Shown here: positions 22,851-39,386 of the stretch, in pieces
Position numbering within the stretch: position 1 is the stretch's first letter
Layout of the letters: every line of letters starts with the position of its first letter
Source of the DNA: Polychytrium aggregatum
Lineage: Eukaryota; Chytridiomycota; Chytridiomycetes; Polychytriales
Length of the DNA stretch: 64,000 bases
Reading direction: 5' to 3'
Assembly (NCBI RefSeq): GCF_025602895.1
Contig: NW_026516205.1
Coordinates: 1,178,001-1,242,000 of the forward strand
Notes under the pieces: model-generated
Database searches by the model: none
What the model was told of the DNA's origin: nothing
Seen by the model: the letters and a program-made list of their open reading frames with translations, nothing else
Translations under genes and position numbers: made by a program

Positions 22851-23646
22851 GAATCGCCTCAATTCCAAATATAGTGATATCGATGTGATATCGGTTGCTG
22901 ATTGGAAGAGAATGTCCTCGAAGGTGCATGCCTCGGGATACAATCAAGCGATCCAGGCCAGGTGATTGCCAGGGACGATCCATCCAGGAGAGCGGAGCCG
23001 CAGTTTGCCGGCTTTGGGGGGGATGAGGCGGGTGGATCACAGTGGATACCACTCGATGTTCCACTCCGGCCTTTTGGGGACACCGACATCGTTAGCTGAT
23101 TGAAGGATAACTCCTGATGGGGAAACCTCTGGCGCACTCTTGCGCCGCTTCAAGTCCACTCGAGCTCATATGACCAGACAGGACTCGATCCCGTCGCGAA
23201 CCCAGGGTATCAGGGTATCAGCGCGATCGAATGTCGTGATACAAGGTGCTGAAGCATCAGAGCTTTAGAGTGTCAGGGATCAGGACACCAGGACACCAGG
23301 GTATCAGTGGGCACAAATTTGCTCATCACAGCATCGGCGGAGAGCCATGCCATGAGATCGTGGATGTTGCCATGATCCAGTCCCTCCTGGTGGCGATATA
23401 AACTGACCCCGGCCAGTCCAATCGCCGTTCACACCATCTCCACTCCGACGCCAAACACGCAGAGATCATCGCCTTCGAGGTTGGTCCTGGCGACTCTGGA
23501 TTGAGTCTTTGCTTGTTTCGCGGATGATGGTTGAGCCTCGATCTTGGTGATCCGCCTGGCACCGGTAACTGGGCATTTGTGATACTCGCCAGCACGATTG
23601 CTGTGATGACACTGATCTGGATCGATATGACATCCAACGCAGCAGA
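22851..23646. other. Intergenic, GC content returns; short imperfect repeats
   Basis: Between the AT-rich island and the second GTPase. Contains imperfect repeats of AGGGTATCAG and GGACACCA (23208-23308). No gene supported. Confidence 0.5.
23208..23308. repeat. Imperfect 10-nt repeats (caGGGTATCAG / aGGACACCa)
   Basis: Scattered short direct repeats: GGGTATCAG at 23208, 23217 and 23298, GGACACCA at 23282 and 23291. Origin unclear. Confidence 0.5.
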
Positions 23647-24870
23647 ATGAGAACAATCATCCTTGTCGGCAAGACGGGCCTGGGCAAGACAACTTTTGCC
23701 AACTATCTCGCTGGTTCTCAGCTCCAAACTGGCAGCGGCGTCACCAGTGTCACCGCAAACCCCCAACCCATTGTGTTCAAGCACAATGGTGTCCAGCATC
23801 GGGTGGTCGACATGCCCGGGTTTTCGGATGTGAGGATCAACAGCAAAGAAGCAATCACAGATGAAGTCATCCATCGATGGATCCTCCAAGAAGTCGTCAA
23901 TAACGAAGTCGTTGGGATCGTCATGTTTCTGAGCCAGGAAGATGTCCTCGGCGCTCGACTGAGCAAGGAGTTTGTTGCGATATCAGAAATCATGATGACT
24001 CGCTTCTCCGGGTTTGAATCCATGTGTTTCTTTGCCATCTCGGGCAAGAATATGATTGGCGGCATGGGCGATTTCATCAAAGCAGCAATGACTGTGGTGA
24101 CCACGGGAAAGTTGCGAATCATGGGACTGGGTCCCGACAACTGGGCTCGATGCAAGAAGAAAGACTTTGCCCGAGTCAAAGACTGGTGTTTGAAGCGCTT
24201 GCAGGCATCCGAGCCCCGCCTCGTCCCAAGAACCACGGTCGACCTCTGCAAGCGGTGCGGACTCAGAGCCGATCCTCTCTTGATCGACGGTCCCTGCCGA
24301 TACCACCATGAGTCGGGGGAACTCGTCCATGGTGAGAAAACCCATCGTACTCATCCCCAATGCGTCTCCAACACTCATCGAGGCAATTGGAAGTCGACTA
24401 TGCTCAACATGTGCAAAGGGCCTTGGTCCTGCTGCGGCTCCAAACAACAAGAGAGTGTGTGCACGAAAATGCACTTTCCTTGCTGTGGTCGGGATGAAAA
24501 GTCCCAGGGATGTCAAGAGATCTGCAACGATTGCGAAAAGCAAACGAATCAGGAAGGGTGTCAAGGGTCTTGCCAGAACTGCAATCAGTTCATGACCAAA
24601 CCTGGCTGCGAATCCCATGATGAGCACGACTGGAAAGGCGACATTGTGCCCTTCAAACTTCCGATCGAACACGAAATCATCAACGTACCCGACCTGAGCG
24701 AGGATGAAGTTGACGCATTCGTCGATGAGTACCCAAAGTTCGATGATCAGGACTGGTATACCTTCTCTGAAAAGCTATTCGTTCATATGGCGATTTGGAG
24801 GAAGGGTCCAAAATCCCCTGTCGGATCCGAAGATGAAGGTGGAGACTCACAGCTCGTGCTGCATCGTTGA
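23647..24870 (+). CDS. AIG1-like GTPase fused to a Cys/His-rich zinc-binding tail
   Basis: Intronless 407 aa protein. The N-terminal G domain begins at once with G1 (GKTGLGKT, residues 8-15), has G3 as DMPGF (Asp55) and a VGIVMFLSQED strand, but I see no clear NKxD, so guanine specificity may be altered. From about residue 200 there is a Cys/His-rich region: CKRCG, CRYHHESG, HPQC, WSCCG, FPCCGRDEKSQGC, then three CxxC-type repeats (CNDCEK, CQNCNQ) ending in an acidic tail. The C-x2-H and W-x-CCG...GC pattern suggests several bound zinc ions. Codon use resembles the GC-rich host, unlike the GTPase at 21310. I know no named protein with this order; function is unknown. Confidence 0.68.
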   Translation: MRTIILVGKTGLGKTTFANYLAGSQLQTGSGVTSVTANPQPIVFKHNGVQHRVVDMPGFSDVRINSKEAITDEVIHRWILQEVVNNEVVGIVMFLSQEDVLGARLSKEFVAISEIMMTRFSGFESMCFFAISGKNMIGGMGDFIKAAMTVVTTGKLRIMGLGPDNWARCKKKDFARVKDWCLKRLQASEPRLVPRTTVDLCKRCGLRADPLLIDGPCRYHHESGELVHGEKTHRTHPQCVSNTHRGNWKSTMLNMCKGPWSCCGSKQQESVCTKMHFPCCGRDEKSQGCQEICNDCEKQTNQEGCQGSCQNCNQFMTKPGCESHDEHDWKGDIVPFKLPIEHEIINVPDLSEDEVDAFVDEYPKFDDQDWYTFSEKLFVHMAIWRKGPKSPVGSEDEGGDSQLVLHR

Positions 24871-25982
24871 TCATTTTCCTGTTTCAGCACTTTCCGTTCT
24901 CATGTTGATCCAGCAGTTGTCAGGGTCCCAATGCCACTGACATCTCGCACTTGAGCCTGTTGATAGCTTTCCCGCAGTCTTCCAAAGCAAATCGAGGCAG
25001 TTTGCTCGATCGAATATATTCAGTGCTCCATATTCCTATTGCTTCGGGTTACCTCCTGTTTCCCTCCCTCGGACCTCGGGGGACTCTGATCTCAGCAGCA
25101 CAGACAGCTCCCACCCTTCCGAGTCATGCATGCACACGTTCAGCCAGCGGCCCGGCAACATCGGCGCTGTTAATGGTGGATGGCAATCCATTATTGCGGC
25201 GGCATGCCAGCATCAAAAGGGTGTCGCTCCTGTGCGATCGAATGCCATATCATCTTCTATTGCCGTATGACACACTATTTCCACATCGCATACGGTTGCC
25301 ACGCCATGCCACACCTCGCTCAAGATCCACAACAACCACATGCCGCCACAACATCCTGTGAGCACGGCGCCGTGTTTGTGCCCCGCGCCAGCCACAGTGC
25401 AGTGCGGCGGCCCAGGGACCCGTGCGCGTGTATGTGATGCAGACAGTGCGGCGTGTCGCACCAGCGCGTCACCAGGGCGACACCGCGCGGGACCTCGCCA
25501 CAGACACAGTGTGCCCGCAAGCCGGGGCCATGTGTCACCCACACACACACGGCGGCGGCTGTCTCCCAAACAATCCTCCCTTTCTGGCCCTTTGGCTTTC
25601 AGCATTGGCTTTCAGCTTTGGCTTTGGCTTTCAGGCTTGGGGAGTCGACTTTCGGTCTTTCGGCTTTCGGTCTTTCGGCTTTGGCTCTTGGGTCTGCCGA
25701 GGCTCTTCCATCGTCAACTCGCAGCAATATCATCGCTCAGCCTAATATCACACACATCCATATCCATCTTTTGCCAACCCTCCCGACCCTGATCCCGCTT
25801 GTCCAGCGCCCAGTTCTCACTCGCTTTCGCTCGGAGGTGTTTGCTCTTGCGCTGTTTCGCTTCGTTCCTGAAGGGCCCTCTCCGACTCCAGCGTCTCTGG
25901 CCCGCGCTTCCTCTTTCGCCCCTGCTCTCTTCCTCGCTGCAGTTTGCCCGTCGCCCGCCGTCGCCACCCGGTGAGCGCCAGA
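24871..25982. other. Intergenic, no gene seen
   Basis: 1.1 kb. Holds a short ctttcggctttcggt repeat (about 25645-25685) and a C/T-rich leader just before the next gene. No supported coding frame. Confidence 0.5.
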
Positions 25983-28386
25983 ATGTCGGTGGTCCACAGC
26001 TCGGCTCTGCCCTCGTCGGCCTCTCCGCCGACGGCCATCGTCCATGACGACGACGCCGACGAAGTCACCATCCGGCCCGATGTTTCCGAGGAGCCTGTCC
26101 AGCGTAAGCCCATCTCTGTTATCCCTGTGGTGGACGCATTCTCCCTCTCTCCTCTATCTCCTCCCTGCTGCTTTTGGCCACTCGCCGTGGCATGCGTTCG
26201 CCATCACCGATCAGCCACCAGACGGCTGTCACCCCATCCCCAGTCTATCATCCTGCCCGACGACTATCCTGTCTTCACCCTCGCCTGTCGACACCAAACC
26301 TCTGTCCTCGCAACGGGTCGTTCGAGTCCGGCCTGTCCACGGATCCCCCTACTTACTCGCTTCTCTTCCTGACTCACCCTGGCTCGCAAACCTGCCGCTC
26401 CGCTCGCGTTCCCTTGCTTGCTCGCCTTTGATCAATGCTTCTGACAATACTGCCCGCAATGGTGCTCTCCACAGCGGCGGCCTCGGGCTTCAGCATATCT
26501 TCGCTCTCGTTCTTCTCGCTGTTCTTCGGAGCATCCAAATCGCACAGCAAGCCGGCCAAGACTGCGAGCACCCCGAAAACCAGACATGTCGCCGCCCAGG
26601 CAGAAACCAAACCCTGTAAGCACCTGGATGACAGCTCCCTTGGATGGAGCTGACATTTGCCCAACCACTGTTGCCCCTTGACACTTTCCCCCACTGGACG
26701 ACCTTATGGCTAGACGACGCACTGACTCGTCTCTGATCTGAATCCCACCATCCAGCCGCACCCCAAAAAATAGCACGCGACGCCCAGGCAGATACCCCTC
26801 TCGAGTCTCAATCTCCCGACTCGGCCTATGCAACTCTGCTGAGCGACAGCATCCGTGCAGAATCTGCAACTCCAGGAGCCAGCCCCGTCCCCACGAGCCC
26901 AATGTCTCCGGTGGTGGCAGCTTCTGCGAGCATCTCTCCTGTCAGCCCGCAGCTCATCAACAGCCTCAATCCCCATGATCCCGTCACTGACCCCAGCGAG
27001 CCTGTCGATCGATCCCATTCGGCCGTCGCAACGCAAAAAGGTGGGTTCTTGCGGGACGGCTGGCGATTCCTGACCCGAAACGTCTTCAAACGGTCGACTC
27101 TCGAGACAGGCGCCCAACACCTTTTCCGGTCGTCCACATCCAAGCCGGAGGCCAAAGCCACTGCTGCCGCCACGGCTGTGTCTCCTGTCTCTGCCTCCTC
27201 ATTCGACCCCTCTCCACCAATGTCGGGTCTCCGTTCCCCTCTCGCTCCGACATCTTCTGCCCCTCCTGTCCTGCGAATTCCTCCTCCTCCAGTAGACCCG
27301 GTCCCCCCAAAGCGGAGCCAGTCGCTTCTCTATCGTTCAGACGATCCCGCTTCGGCGGCTCATGCCGCAGGACGCGTCGCTGCCGTCAACAAGTTTGAAG
27401 AGACCATCCGCCGACACCTGCCTTCCGACGTCGGGGCGTCGTCGTCGGTGGCCTCGGGATCCGATTCCGCCGCTCGACAGGCCGCCCCGAACATGAACCC
27501 GTCGAAATCGCGTAACGGCGGTGTCGCCCTCGGCCTGTCTGCCTGGAACCGCCACGCCCCCGGCGCCAGCCTCCCCGGCGCGAGCCAGGACATCAGCCTG
27601 TCGCAAAGCTTTTTCGGGCTCAAAAAGCCTGCCACCAAGCCAACCAAGGCGCAAACCCTCGAGCGGCAGCTCGTCAACGGGTCGTACCAGTGCCTCACCG
27701 GCGACTCGTGCCAGGTCTGTGCCGGCACCCAGTACCTCGAGGACGGACGCATCTGCATGGCCTGCACCGAGCAGCCCTTCGCAACCCTCCCGCGCGACCC
27801 GAGCCGGCCCCGCCCGCTATCCCTCAGCAAAGGCGCAGACGGGACCCTGGCCCAGGGAATCAAGAGCAGCGCCAATCGATTCAAGGACAAGATGACGGGT
27901 CTGCTGAGACACCGCAAGTCGGTCGAGACCTTTGATCTCAACGACGGCGAGCCCTCGGGTGAGCGACAGCATGCCACCGGGTCGCTCTTCCGCCGTGGCC
28001 GCTTCCGCAAAGCCAGGCAGGAAGGGGAAGAGGGCCCCAGACTCAACTCCAAGCCCAGCCTGGACCCCGGCCCGTTCAGTCCGTGGATCAAGGAGCAAAA
28101 GGAGTCTGACCGAGTGTCGCTGGCCTCCACCTCATCGTCGTCACCTCATATGCCGGCCGATGCAACGCTCGCGCGCTCGCTCCCTCGTACGCTGCCCAAG
28201 ACGCCGCAGCTATCGCCGCTGATGAGCCCTGCAGCCAGCCCTCCGCTGGACCCTCGTGCCAGCCCGGAGATGATCATGGAGGATCCGTCGATCCGGTCCG
28301 ACAAGCTCAAGAGAATGTACCACGACGTGCTCTATAACGACGTGAGCCTCGACGACCTTGCGGACCAACTGGCAATGATCGACTAG
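25983..28386 (+). CDS. Hypothetical, largely disordered 630 aa protein with a small Cys cluster
   Basis: Exons 25983-26103, 26475-26615 and 26756-28386 (phase-1 introns, frame closes at TAG). The sequence is Ser/Pro/Ala-rich and mostly disordered. The only compact-looking piece is around residues 340-370: YQCLTGDSCQVCAGTQYL then GRICMACTEQPF, a CxxC/CxxC arrangement that could bind one zinc. A basic patch (KDKMTGLLRHRKS) and a C-terminal acidic/hydrophobic segment (YHDVLYNDVSLDDLADQLAMID) follow; the latter could be a docking helix. I do not recognise the family. The first exon ATG is chosen because it starts the longest frame with a good splice donor (GTAAGC). Confidence 0.65.
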
Positions 28387-29575
28387 GCCGGCTGTGGCCA
28401 TGTCGTCACCGCGGCTGGCACCGTTGTACCTGGCGCCATTGTAGCTAGCATCATTCGTGGTTGGCATCGCTTGTGGTTGGCATCGTTTGTGGTTAAGGTC
28501 GTTTGTGAGCACATTCACTTTTTTTCATTTTGCACTGTGGGTTTCCGACACAACTCGGCCCGCTCCCACTCCCTCCCATCCGCTCTCTCTCCAATGTTGT
28601 TGTGCTCATGCGCCACGCTCACTTGCTCTTCTATATTCGCAAGATAACTCTGTTGTGTGGTGGCATTGGTGCTGGGCGTCTGCTTGCGACCTGAACATGA
28701 TCATGATCAGTGCGCGACAACGCGGATTTTCCACAGAACGTGCTGACCCAAGACCAAGAGTGTCTTCTTGCCGGGCCATGCCCCGCTGTTATTGCCGTTT
28801 GTCGTTTTCCGATGTTTCCCGTCTGCTGTTGTTTGTGTTTGTTATCGTTGTTCGTCGTTGCTATCGCCGTTTGTTGTTTTATGTCGTTTCTTTGATCTAG
28901 ACTTCAGTTCCGCATTCCCTCCCCCATGCACACATACGTAGAATATTACAATATACAGTTGTTTCAGATCCAAACGGGGCAGTTCATTCTTTCTGGCATC
29001 AGAAACCTGGAGGCCTGCTGCTGATCATCTGTTTGCTGTTTGAGCCAGCACTGACCAGTCTCTGTCTCTCCCAGCGCGCTGATCATGTGTGGTGTTGCCA
29101 CAGAATTGCTTTTTGCCTATGCGGTGTATTAGGATGAGCTATGTACAGTTCCTCTTCGTGGACGGCAAAGAGCAACAGCATCGGTCAGAGTGCAGTGTTG
29201 GGGAGAGGGGAGGGGAGGGGAGGGCAGACGTGTCCAAAAGGTGTTTAGAAACACCGCTGTGCGTTGTAGGAAAGTGGAGGGGGGGGGAAGACGAACCAAT
29301 TTCAAAACCCAAGTGTCGGGAGGACGGAAAGCGGGCCGAGCGACAACCAGGGCCTCCCAGCGATCGCCCGAGAGCCATGTCTCGCGGATCAATCAGCAAA
29401 CAGGCAGAATGGACCCAGCAAAAGAAAAGGACGAGTAGCAATACAAAAAACAGTCGAGAACAGAATACAAAAGCGCGCAGGCCGCCGAGCGTCCAAAGAC
29501 GCTGTCGGGAGCGATCCGATCCACAAGTTGGGAGGAGCCAGCGAGAGACAGCAATCGGCCCCAGATGCCTTTCGT
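28387..29575. other. Intergenic, no gene seen
   Basis: 1.2 kb between convergent genes. A 12-nt (ttgtggttggca) repeat lies at 28430-28500 and AGGGGAGGGG at 29206-29225. No coding feature supported; likely 3' UTRs. Confidence 0.5.
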
Positions 29576-29980
29576 TTACTTGGAGGACTGGTACTTGGTG
29601 ACGGCCTTGGTGCCCTCAGAGACGGCGTGCTTGGCGAGCTCGCCGGGGAGGATCAGGCGGACGGCGGTCTGGATCTCGCGCGAGGAGATGGTCGAGCGCT
29701 TGTTGTACGAGGCGAGCTTGGAGGACTCGGCAGCGATGCGCTCAAAGATGTCGTGAACGAACGAGTTCATGATGGACATGGCCTTGTTGGAGATGCCGGT
29801 GTCGGGATGGACCTGCTTGAGAACCTTGTAGATGTAGGTCGAGTAGGTCTCCTTGCGGGTGATCTTGCGAACACCGCCCTTGGCGGCAGCGCCGGCCTTC
29901 TTGTCAGCGGTCTTGGCGGGGGCCTTTCCGGCGGGCTTCTTCTCAGCCTTGGGGGCAGCGGCAGCTTCCTTGGGGGCCAT
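29576..29980 (-). CDS. Histone H2B
   Basis: Core histone, 134 aa, intronless. The N-terminal tail is Lys/Ala-rich ([18 protein letters not shown]). The histone fold carries the H2B signatures [36 protein letters not shown] and [20 protein letters not shown], and the protein ends in the conserved H2B C-terminal helix [12 protein letters not shown] with the ubiquitin-target Lys in the usual place. It dimerises with H2A in the nucleosome. It is transcribed divergently from H2A, with 413 bp between the two ATGs. Confidence 0.97.
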   Translation of the reverse strand: MAPKEAAAAPKAEKKPAGKAPAKTADKKAGAAAKGGVRKITRKETYSTYIYKVLKQVHPDTGISNKAMSIMNSFVHDIFERIAAESSKLASYNKRSTISSREIQTAVRLILPGELAKHAVSEGTKAVTKYQSSK

Positions 29981-30393
29981 TGCGAGCGATAGAGATGGAG
30001 ATGGAGATGGAGATGGAGATGGATACGGAGTGCGGTGCGGATGTGCCGGAGCGGATGTGCCGATGCGACCAGGCCGCGGCTGGCGCGGGCTTTATATCCG
30101 GGCGGAGCGCGGTCACGGGACCTGCCCGATTAGGCAGGCGCCTGTGCGACCGCGCGCGGGCCAATCAGCGCGCAGCTTCTCGTCGCCGCGCTCGGCGTGT
30201 GTGTGTGTGCGCGCGGCCGGTTTCCGCCGTTTCGGTTGGCCGACGCGGCGCTGCGCCACGCGGGCCGCGTATAAATACCCGCTGCTGCCGCCGCTGCCGA
30301 AGCGCCGCCATCCGATCGCGTCTCCACGACCCATCTGCAGCCCGCAACCCAACCCTCGCTCCCGCATCAACTGCACCAACTGCCTCTGACAAC
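29981..30393. promoter_or_regulatory. Divergent H2B/H2A promoter
   Basis: Shared promoter for the histone pair. TATAAA on the minus strand (30091-30096) lies 111 bp upstream of the H2B ATG, and TATAAATA at 30270-30277 lies 117 bp upstream of the H2A ATG. A CCAAT box (30161-30165) lies between them. A GAGATG repeat (about 29993-30022) is in the H2B leader. This arrangement fits S-phase co-expression, which is inferred. Confidence 0.8.
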
Positions 30394-30996
30394 ATGACTG
30401 GTGGAAAGGGAAAGTCGTCCAGCGCTGACAAGTCCAAGGTATGCCGCCGTCTCTGCTCTGGATCTGGGCTTGCTTCGGCTGCTTTTGGCTGGGACGGCAT
30501 CGGATCCGATCGTCCCGCATCATCATCCGCTCGACCATGCGACGGCGACACCCAAACACAATGTGCCACTCGGTGCTGACCCCCGCATATCTCTGCTTCT
30601 GCCGTCCAGTCTTCGACCAAGTCGCGCTCTGCTCGCGCCGGTCTCCAGTTCCCCGTCGGCCGTGTCCACCGTCTTCTGCGCAAGGGCAACTACGCCCAGC
30701 GTGTCGGTGCCGGTGCCCCCGTCTACCTCGCTGCCGTCCTCGAGTACCTCGCTGCTGAAATCCTCGAACTCGCTGGCAACGCCGCCCGCGACAACAAGAA
30801 GACCCGTATCATCCCCCGTCACCTGCAGCTCGCCATCCGCAACGACGAGGAGCTGAACAAGCTGCTCGGCAACGTCACCATCGCCCAGGGCGGTGTCCTC
30901 CCCAACATCCACTCGACTCTCCTGCCCAAGAAGTCCAAGACCGGAAAGGACGAGAAGGTTCCTTCGTCTGCCGGCAAGGCCTCGCAGGAGTACTAA
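30394..30996 (+). CDS. Histone H2A with C-terminal SQEY (H2A.X-type) motif
   Basis: Core histone of 143 aa in two exons: 30394-30438 and 30610-30996 (GTATGC donor after Lys15, phase 0). Signature [17 protein letters not shown], the acidic-patch region ([17 protein letters not shown]) and [18 protein letters not shown] are intact. The C-terminus ends ASQEY, a SQ[E/D]-aromatic motif, the target of ATM/ATR-type kinases after DNA breaks in H2A.X and in most fungal H2As. The intron near the 5' end is a host-type intron. Confidence 0.97.
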
Positions 30997-31660
30997 GCGC
31001 AGTGCCCCGAGTCTCCTCCGCAGCTTGCCTTCCCTAACTTATTCCCGCCGGTTGCCGATGGCGCCTGAGGGTATCTGCTCTGTACATTACCACGGGTTGT
31101 CTGTGGCTCGAGTCGTGTCCGTTCACCTCCCATCTCTTCCTCCGATTTTGCTCCTGTCTCCCGGCATCCGCCACGGCTCCTGATGTGTACATATCCCACA
31201 CACCCACCAACTTCCGCCGCCACATTTTGACCAGCTTTTTGTGCTCCAAAGATCCGTAGACTTTGGCCTTTCCCTTCCTCCTCGCCCCCTCTCTTCCCAG
31301 TCCCATCCATCATGCGCATGCTGTTTTGCAACCTGTCCAGCTGTTTTGTGTCTCCTTGACGCACTTGGAACGAGCAGCCAGGCCAGGGCAGCCGAGCCGT
31401 AATACATTCATGACAACGCAGCACCACCGTCGCAGCCCTGTGAGCCACGAGCACGCCAGGGACCCATGAGATCCCGATGAGATCGCGTCGATAGACACTC
31501 CTTGTCAGCCACGGCTTTGGTCATGATAGATGGGCTCTCTGTTCAAATAGATGTCCGACTCGGCCAAGCAACTCAATGCTGCCTATACACGCCGACCTCC
31601 ACTGCAATATGTGCACTCTTCTTGCGATGCTCCTGCAATGTTCGTGTCGTGCTCTGATCC
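30997..31660. other. Intergenic, no gene seen
   Basis: 664 bp between convergent H2A and kinase stops. No structure I can support. Confidence 0.5.
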
Positions 31661-36797
<5,137 letters not shown>

Positions 36798-38173
36798 GGA
36801 TGCGGCAGAATGCTGCTAGCAATCGAGGAGGTCACGAAAGGATAGAGGGGGAAATGTAGGGCCCAGGAGGCGAGGATACTGTCGAGCTCTGTGGTGTGTC
36901 AGCTCGAGTCGTTGGTGGGCCAACAGCTTGAAGGTACTGCAGAGGGATGACGAGGACAAAATAGCAGCGTGGACGGCGCTTGCTGGAAAGGCCAACCCGA
37001 AGCTTGAGACGGAAAAAAAAACACGACAATCGCCAGGACAGCGAAGGAAGCCAAGGCAAGGGAGCACGGCCTATTGACAGCGACAGGAAAGAAGGTGTAA
37101 ACCCAAAGGTGTGTCGAATACCAAGCCGAATATGTGGCGGCCGCACGAAAACCGCGATGGCGAGGAAAAGAGTGAGTCCGGAGGCAACAAGAATGACTCT
37201 GGAAGATGAGGCGAGAGAGAGAGAGCAGAGGGAACGAGAGCGCCTGGATCTAGCCAACAGAGGGGGCAAAGAACAGCAATCTGTATGCAGCGCTGCAGCG
37301 AGAGGAATCAGCAGTCAGAAAAAACTATGGGCCAGGCATTTTTTCTTCTCCTCCCCATCCGAGTCGAGAGGGTGCTTGCGGTAGCTGGCATTCCCCCAAT
37401 CATTTTGGATTGGAGAACAATTCTGGGCCCAACAGGGAGTGCAGAAACAGACGGGACATCCCTGTTTCGGCCCGTCCCTATCTGGCTGATGTGCTGGCTC
37501 GATACTCTGCCTTCGCTCGCCATGGTCACTCGATGGCACTTGGCTTATGATCTGTCCACATCGCCGCAATCTTCAATATACCGACGACACCGCTTATCCA
37601 CGCTCATGCTCAGAGGTGCTGATGGTGACGGATGTATCTCCAGCGACGATAATTGTGGTCAGTCAGGGCCATGGACCCAACAGCACTGGCTCATGCGGAT
37701 AGACAAAGGCATTTTGGGGGTCCGATTTGCTCAAGACCTGCACCACTCCGCTGATTGGATCCGCAGGAGCAGCGGTAATGCAATGGCATCATTGACGCGG
37801 AGTACTCGTTATGTACAAGCCCTATGGGCGAGTCTGTCGGAAAGGAGTGTGGCTGTATTGAGCAGTGGCGCATTCATCATATTCAAGATCCAGTGAGAAC
37901 AGAAGCCAAGTAAAATCGCCCCCCCCCCGACCGTAATGTGGAGGGTGTCCCGTTTCATTCCGCGCAAGCTGTAGACGACGCGGCACTGATAGTGCTCATT
38001 AGCGTTGCAGACGAGAGTTGCAGTACGATGGAAGCGCACGGAGACGGGGCATGGCATGACACTCGAGAGAAAAGTCTATGCGCACAAACCGGCGTTTATG
38101 AAATATGATCGAGGATTAGGGTGCAGATGAGGGGAGGGGACATGGATGCGAGTGCGAATTCGTCAAAGACGCT
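36798..38173. other. Intergenic, 1.4 kb, no gene seen
   Basis: Upstream of the kinase. Holds the possible decayed inverted-repeat element 37451-37959 (separate entry). A small (GA)n lies at 37211-37240. No coding frame I would defend. Confidence 0.5.
37451..37959. mobile_element. Possible decayed non-autonomous element with Fanzor-transposon-like ends
   Basis: ACGGGACATCC at 37451-37461 faces GGGTGTCCCGTTTCATT at 37943-37959. The right sequence matches the outer end of the miniature element at 58873-58889 (GGGTGTCCCATTTCATT) at 16 of 17 bases. The left one shares ACGGGACA with both ends of the full transposon. The ~480 bp between them show no resemblance to transposase or Fanzor by eye. One or both ends could be chance matches. 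Confidence 0.3.
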
Positions 38174-39386
38174 TCACCATAGCATCATGTCCATGAGCTC
38201 GGTCGCCCCGAATTCCTCCAGCGGTGCGCACAGCGCGCTGACGGTCTCGGCGAGGAGCACAACACTCGAGAACAGATCCATCTTGGATGTCGGCCGGGTG
38301 AGGTCGAGGGAGAAGCTCGGCAGCTCCGAGACAGCAATCATGTGCTTGTGTGCGCTGACAGAGTCGCCGAGGGCCGGAAACTCCCATTGCGGCCACATGA
38401 GCGTTGGTTCGGGGCTGTCGGGAAGGGGGCATTGAGCGAGTTGAGGAGCATTGAGGCAGCGGCCAGGGCCGTGAGACAACCAGTCAAATGAGTCAACGGT
38501 TGAATTATAGACGCAATGCCGCAATCAAGAAAGCGACTGTCAGAGAACATGCGGCTCGGGATTGCCTCGTGACGAATGTCGGTGGGCAGTGGTGGCGACG
38601 AACCGGGGCATTCCCATCCTCCCCGGCGGGTATCGGCTGGATGACATGCAGAGCACCGTTGGACAGGCACTTACGAGTCAAAAGATGCATCGAATGTGTC
38701 GGACGATAGTGTCGGTGGCAGATCAATCACCATGAGCGAGTCTGCGGCGCTGGACCGATTGCCATCCTGCCGAGCAGAGTCGGAAGTAGGGGCGGATGGG
38801 TGGTTAGGCGGGGCGGTCGCTTCCCTGGGACAGACGACAACGACCAGCGTCCCTGAGCGGCAAGGCCATCCTCAGAAGCAGTGGAATCCATCACATCGTG
38901 ATTCGCTTCTCTGAAGGGCTGTGCATCGTCATGGCAGGGGTTGCATTCCACCACGCCAGGAATGCCGACATGAGAGGGAGGGCTTACCTGGCCAGTTTCG
39001 CTGCTGCGAGAAAGTGACGGTCGACGGGAAGCAGGTCGCTTGTGCGGCTGCAAGTGGTCGAGAGCCAGACTCAGGAACGAGTCGAGCTCCTCGGCCAGTT
39101 CAGAGTCCAGGTCTCCTGGGAAACTCGAATCGTCGTCGTCGCTGATGGTGCCGGCCGCATGGCGAATGCGAGAGCCATGTGGCGACGGGCCAAGGGAGGG
39201 CGAGCTCGCGGTGATGCTGGCGTTGCTGGTATTGCTGGCGTTGCTGCCGTTCAGATTAGACTCGATCGAGACGACGGGGAGGATGCCGACGAGCTCCCAG
39301 TCGCCCTCGACGTCCGGGTGGATGTGTGTTGATTTGAAGTCGTCCCATGACAGGCTCGGGGAGAGGCTGGCGCTGGTGATCATCAT
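38174..39386 (-). CDS. Hypothetical Ser/Asp-rich protein, 243 aa
   Basis: Exons 38988-39386, 38675-38766 and 38174-38414 (GTAAGC and GTAAGT donors; frame closes). The N-terminus has a WDDF...DWELVG pattern, then an Asn/Ser-rich run (SNLNGSNASNTSNASITAS), an acidic block (SDDDDSSFPGDLDSELAEELDSF) and basic Ser/Arg patches. The C-terminus is better ordered: PEPTLMWPQWEFPALGD and LAETVSALCAPLEEFGATELMDMMLW, which may be amphipathic helices. No known domain recognised. The ATG at 39386 is followed by another at 39383; either could serve. Confidence 0.55.

Noticed and set aside
36832-37269. Hydrophobic 145-codon minus-strand frame upstream of the kinase
   Set aside because: No domain, and it overlaps the expected 5' leader; hydrophobic stretches are from low-complexity C/T-rich DNA.
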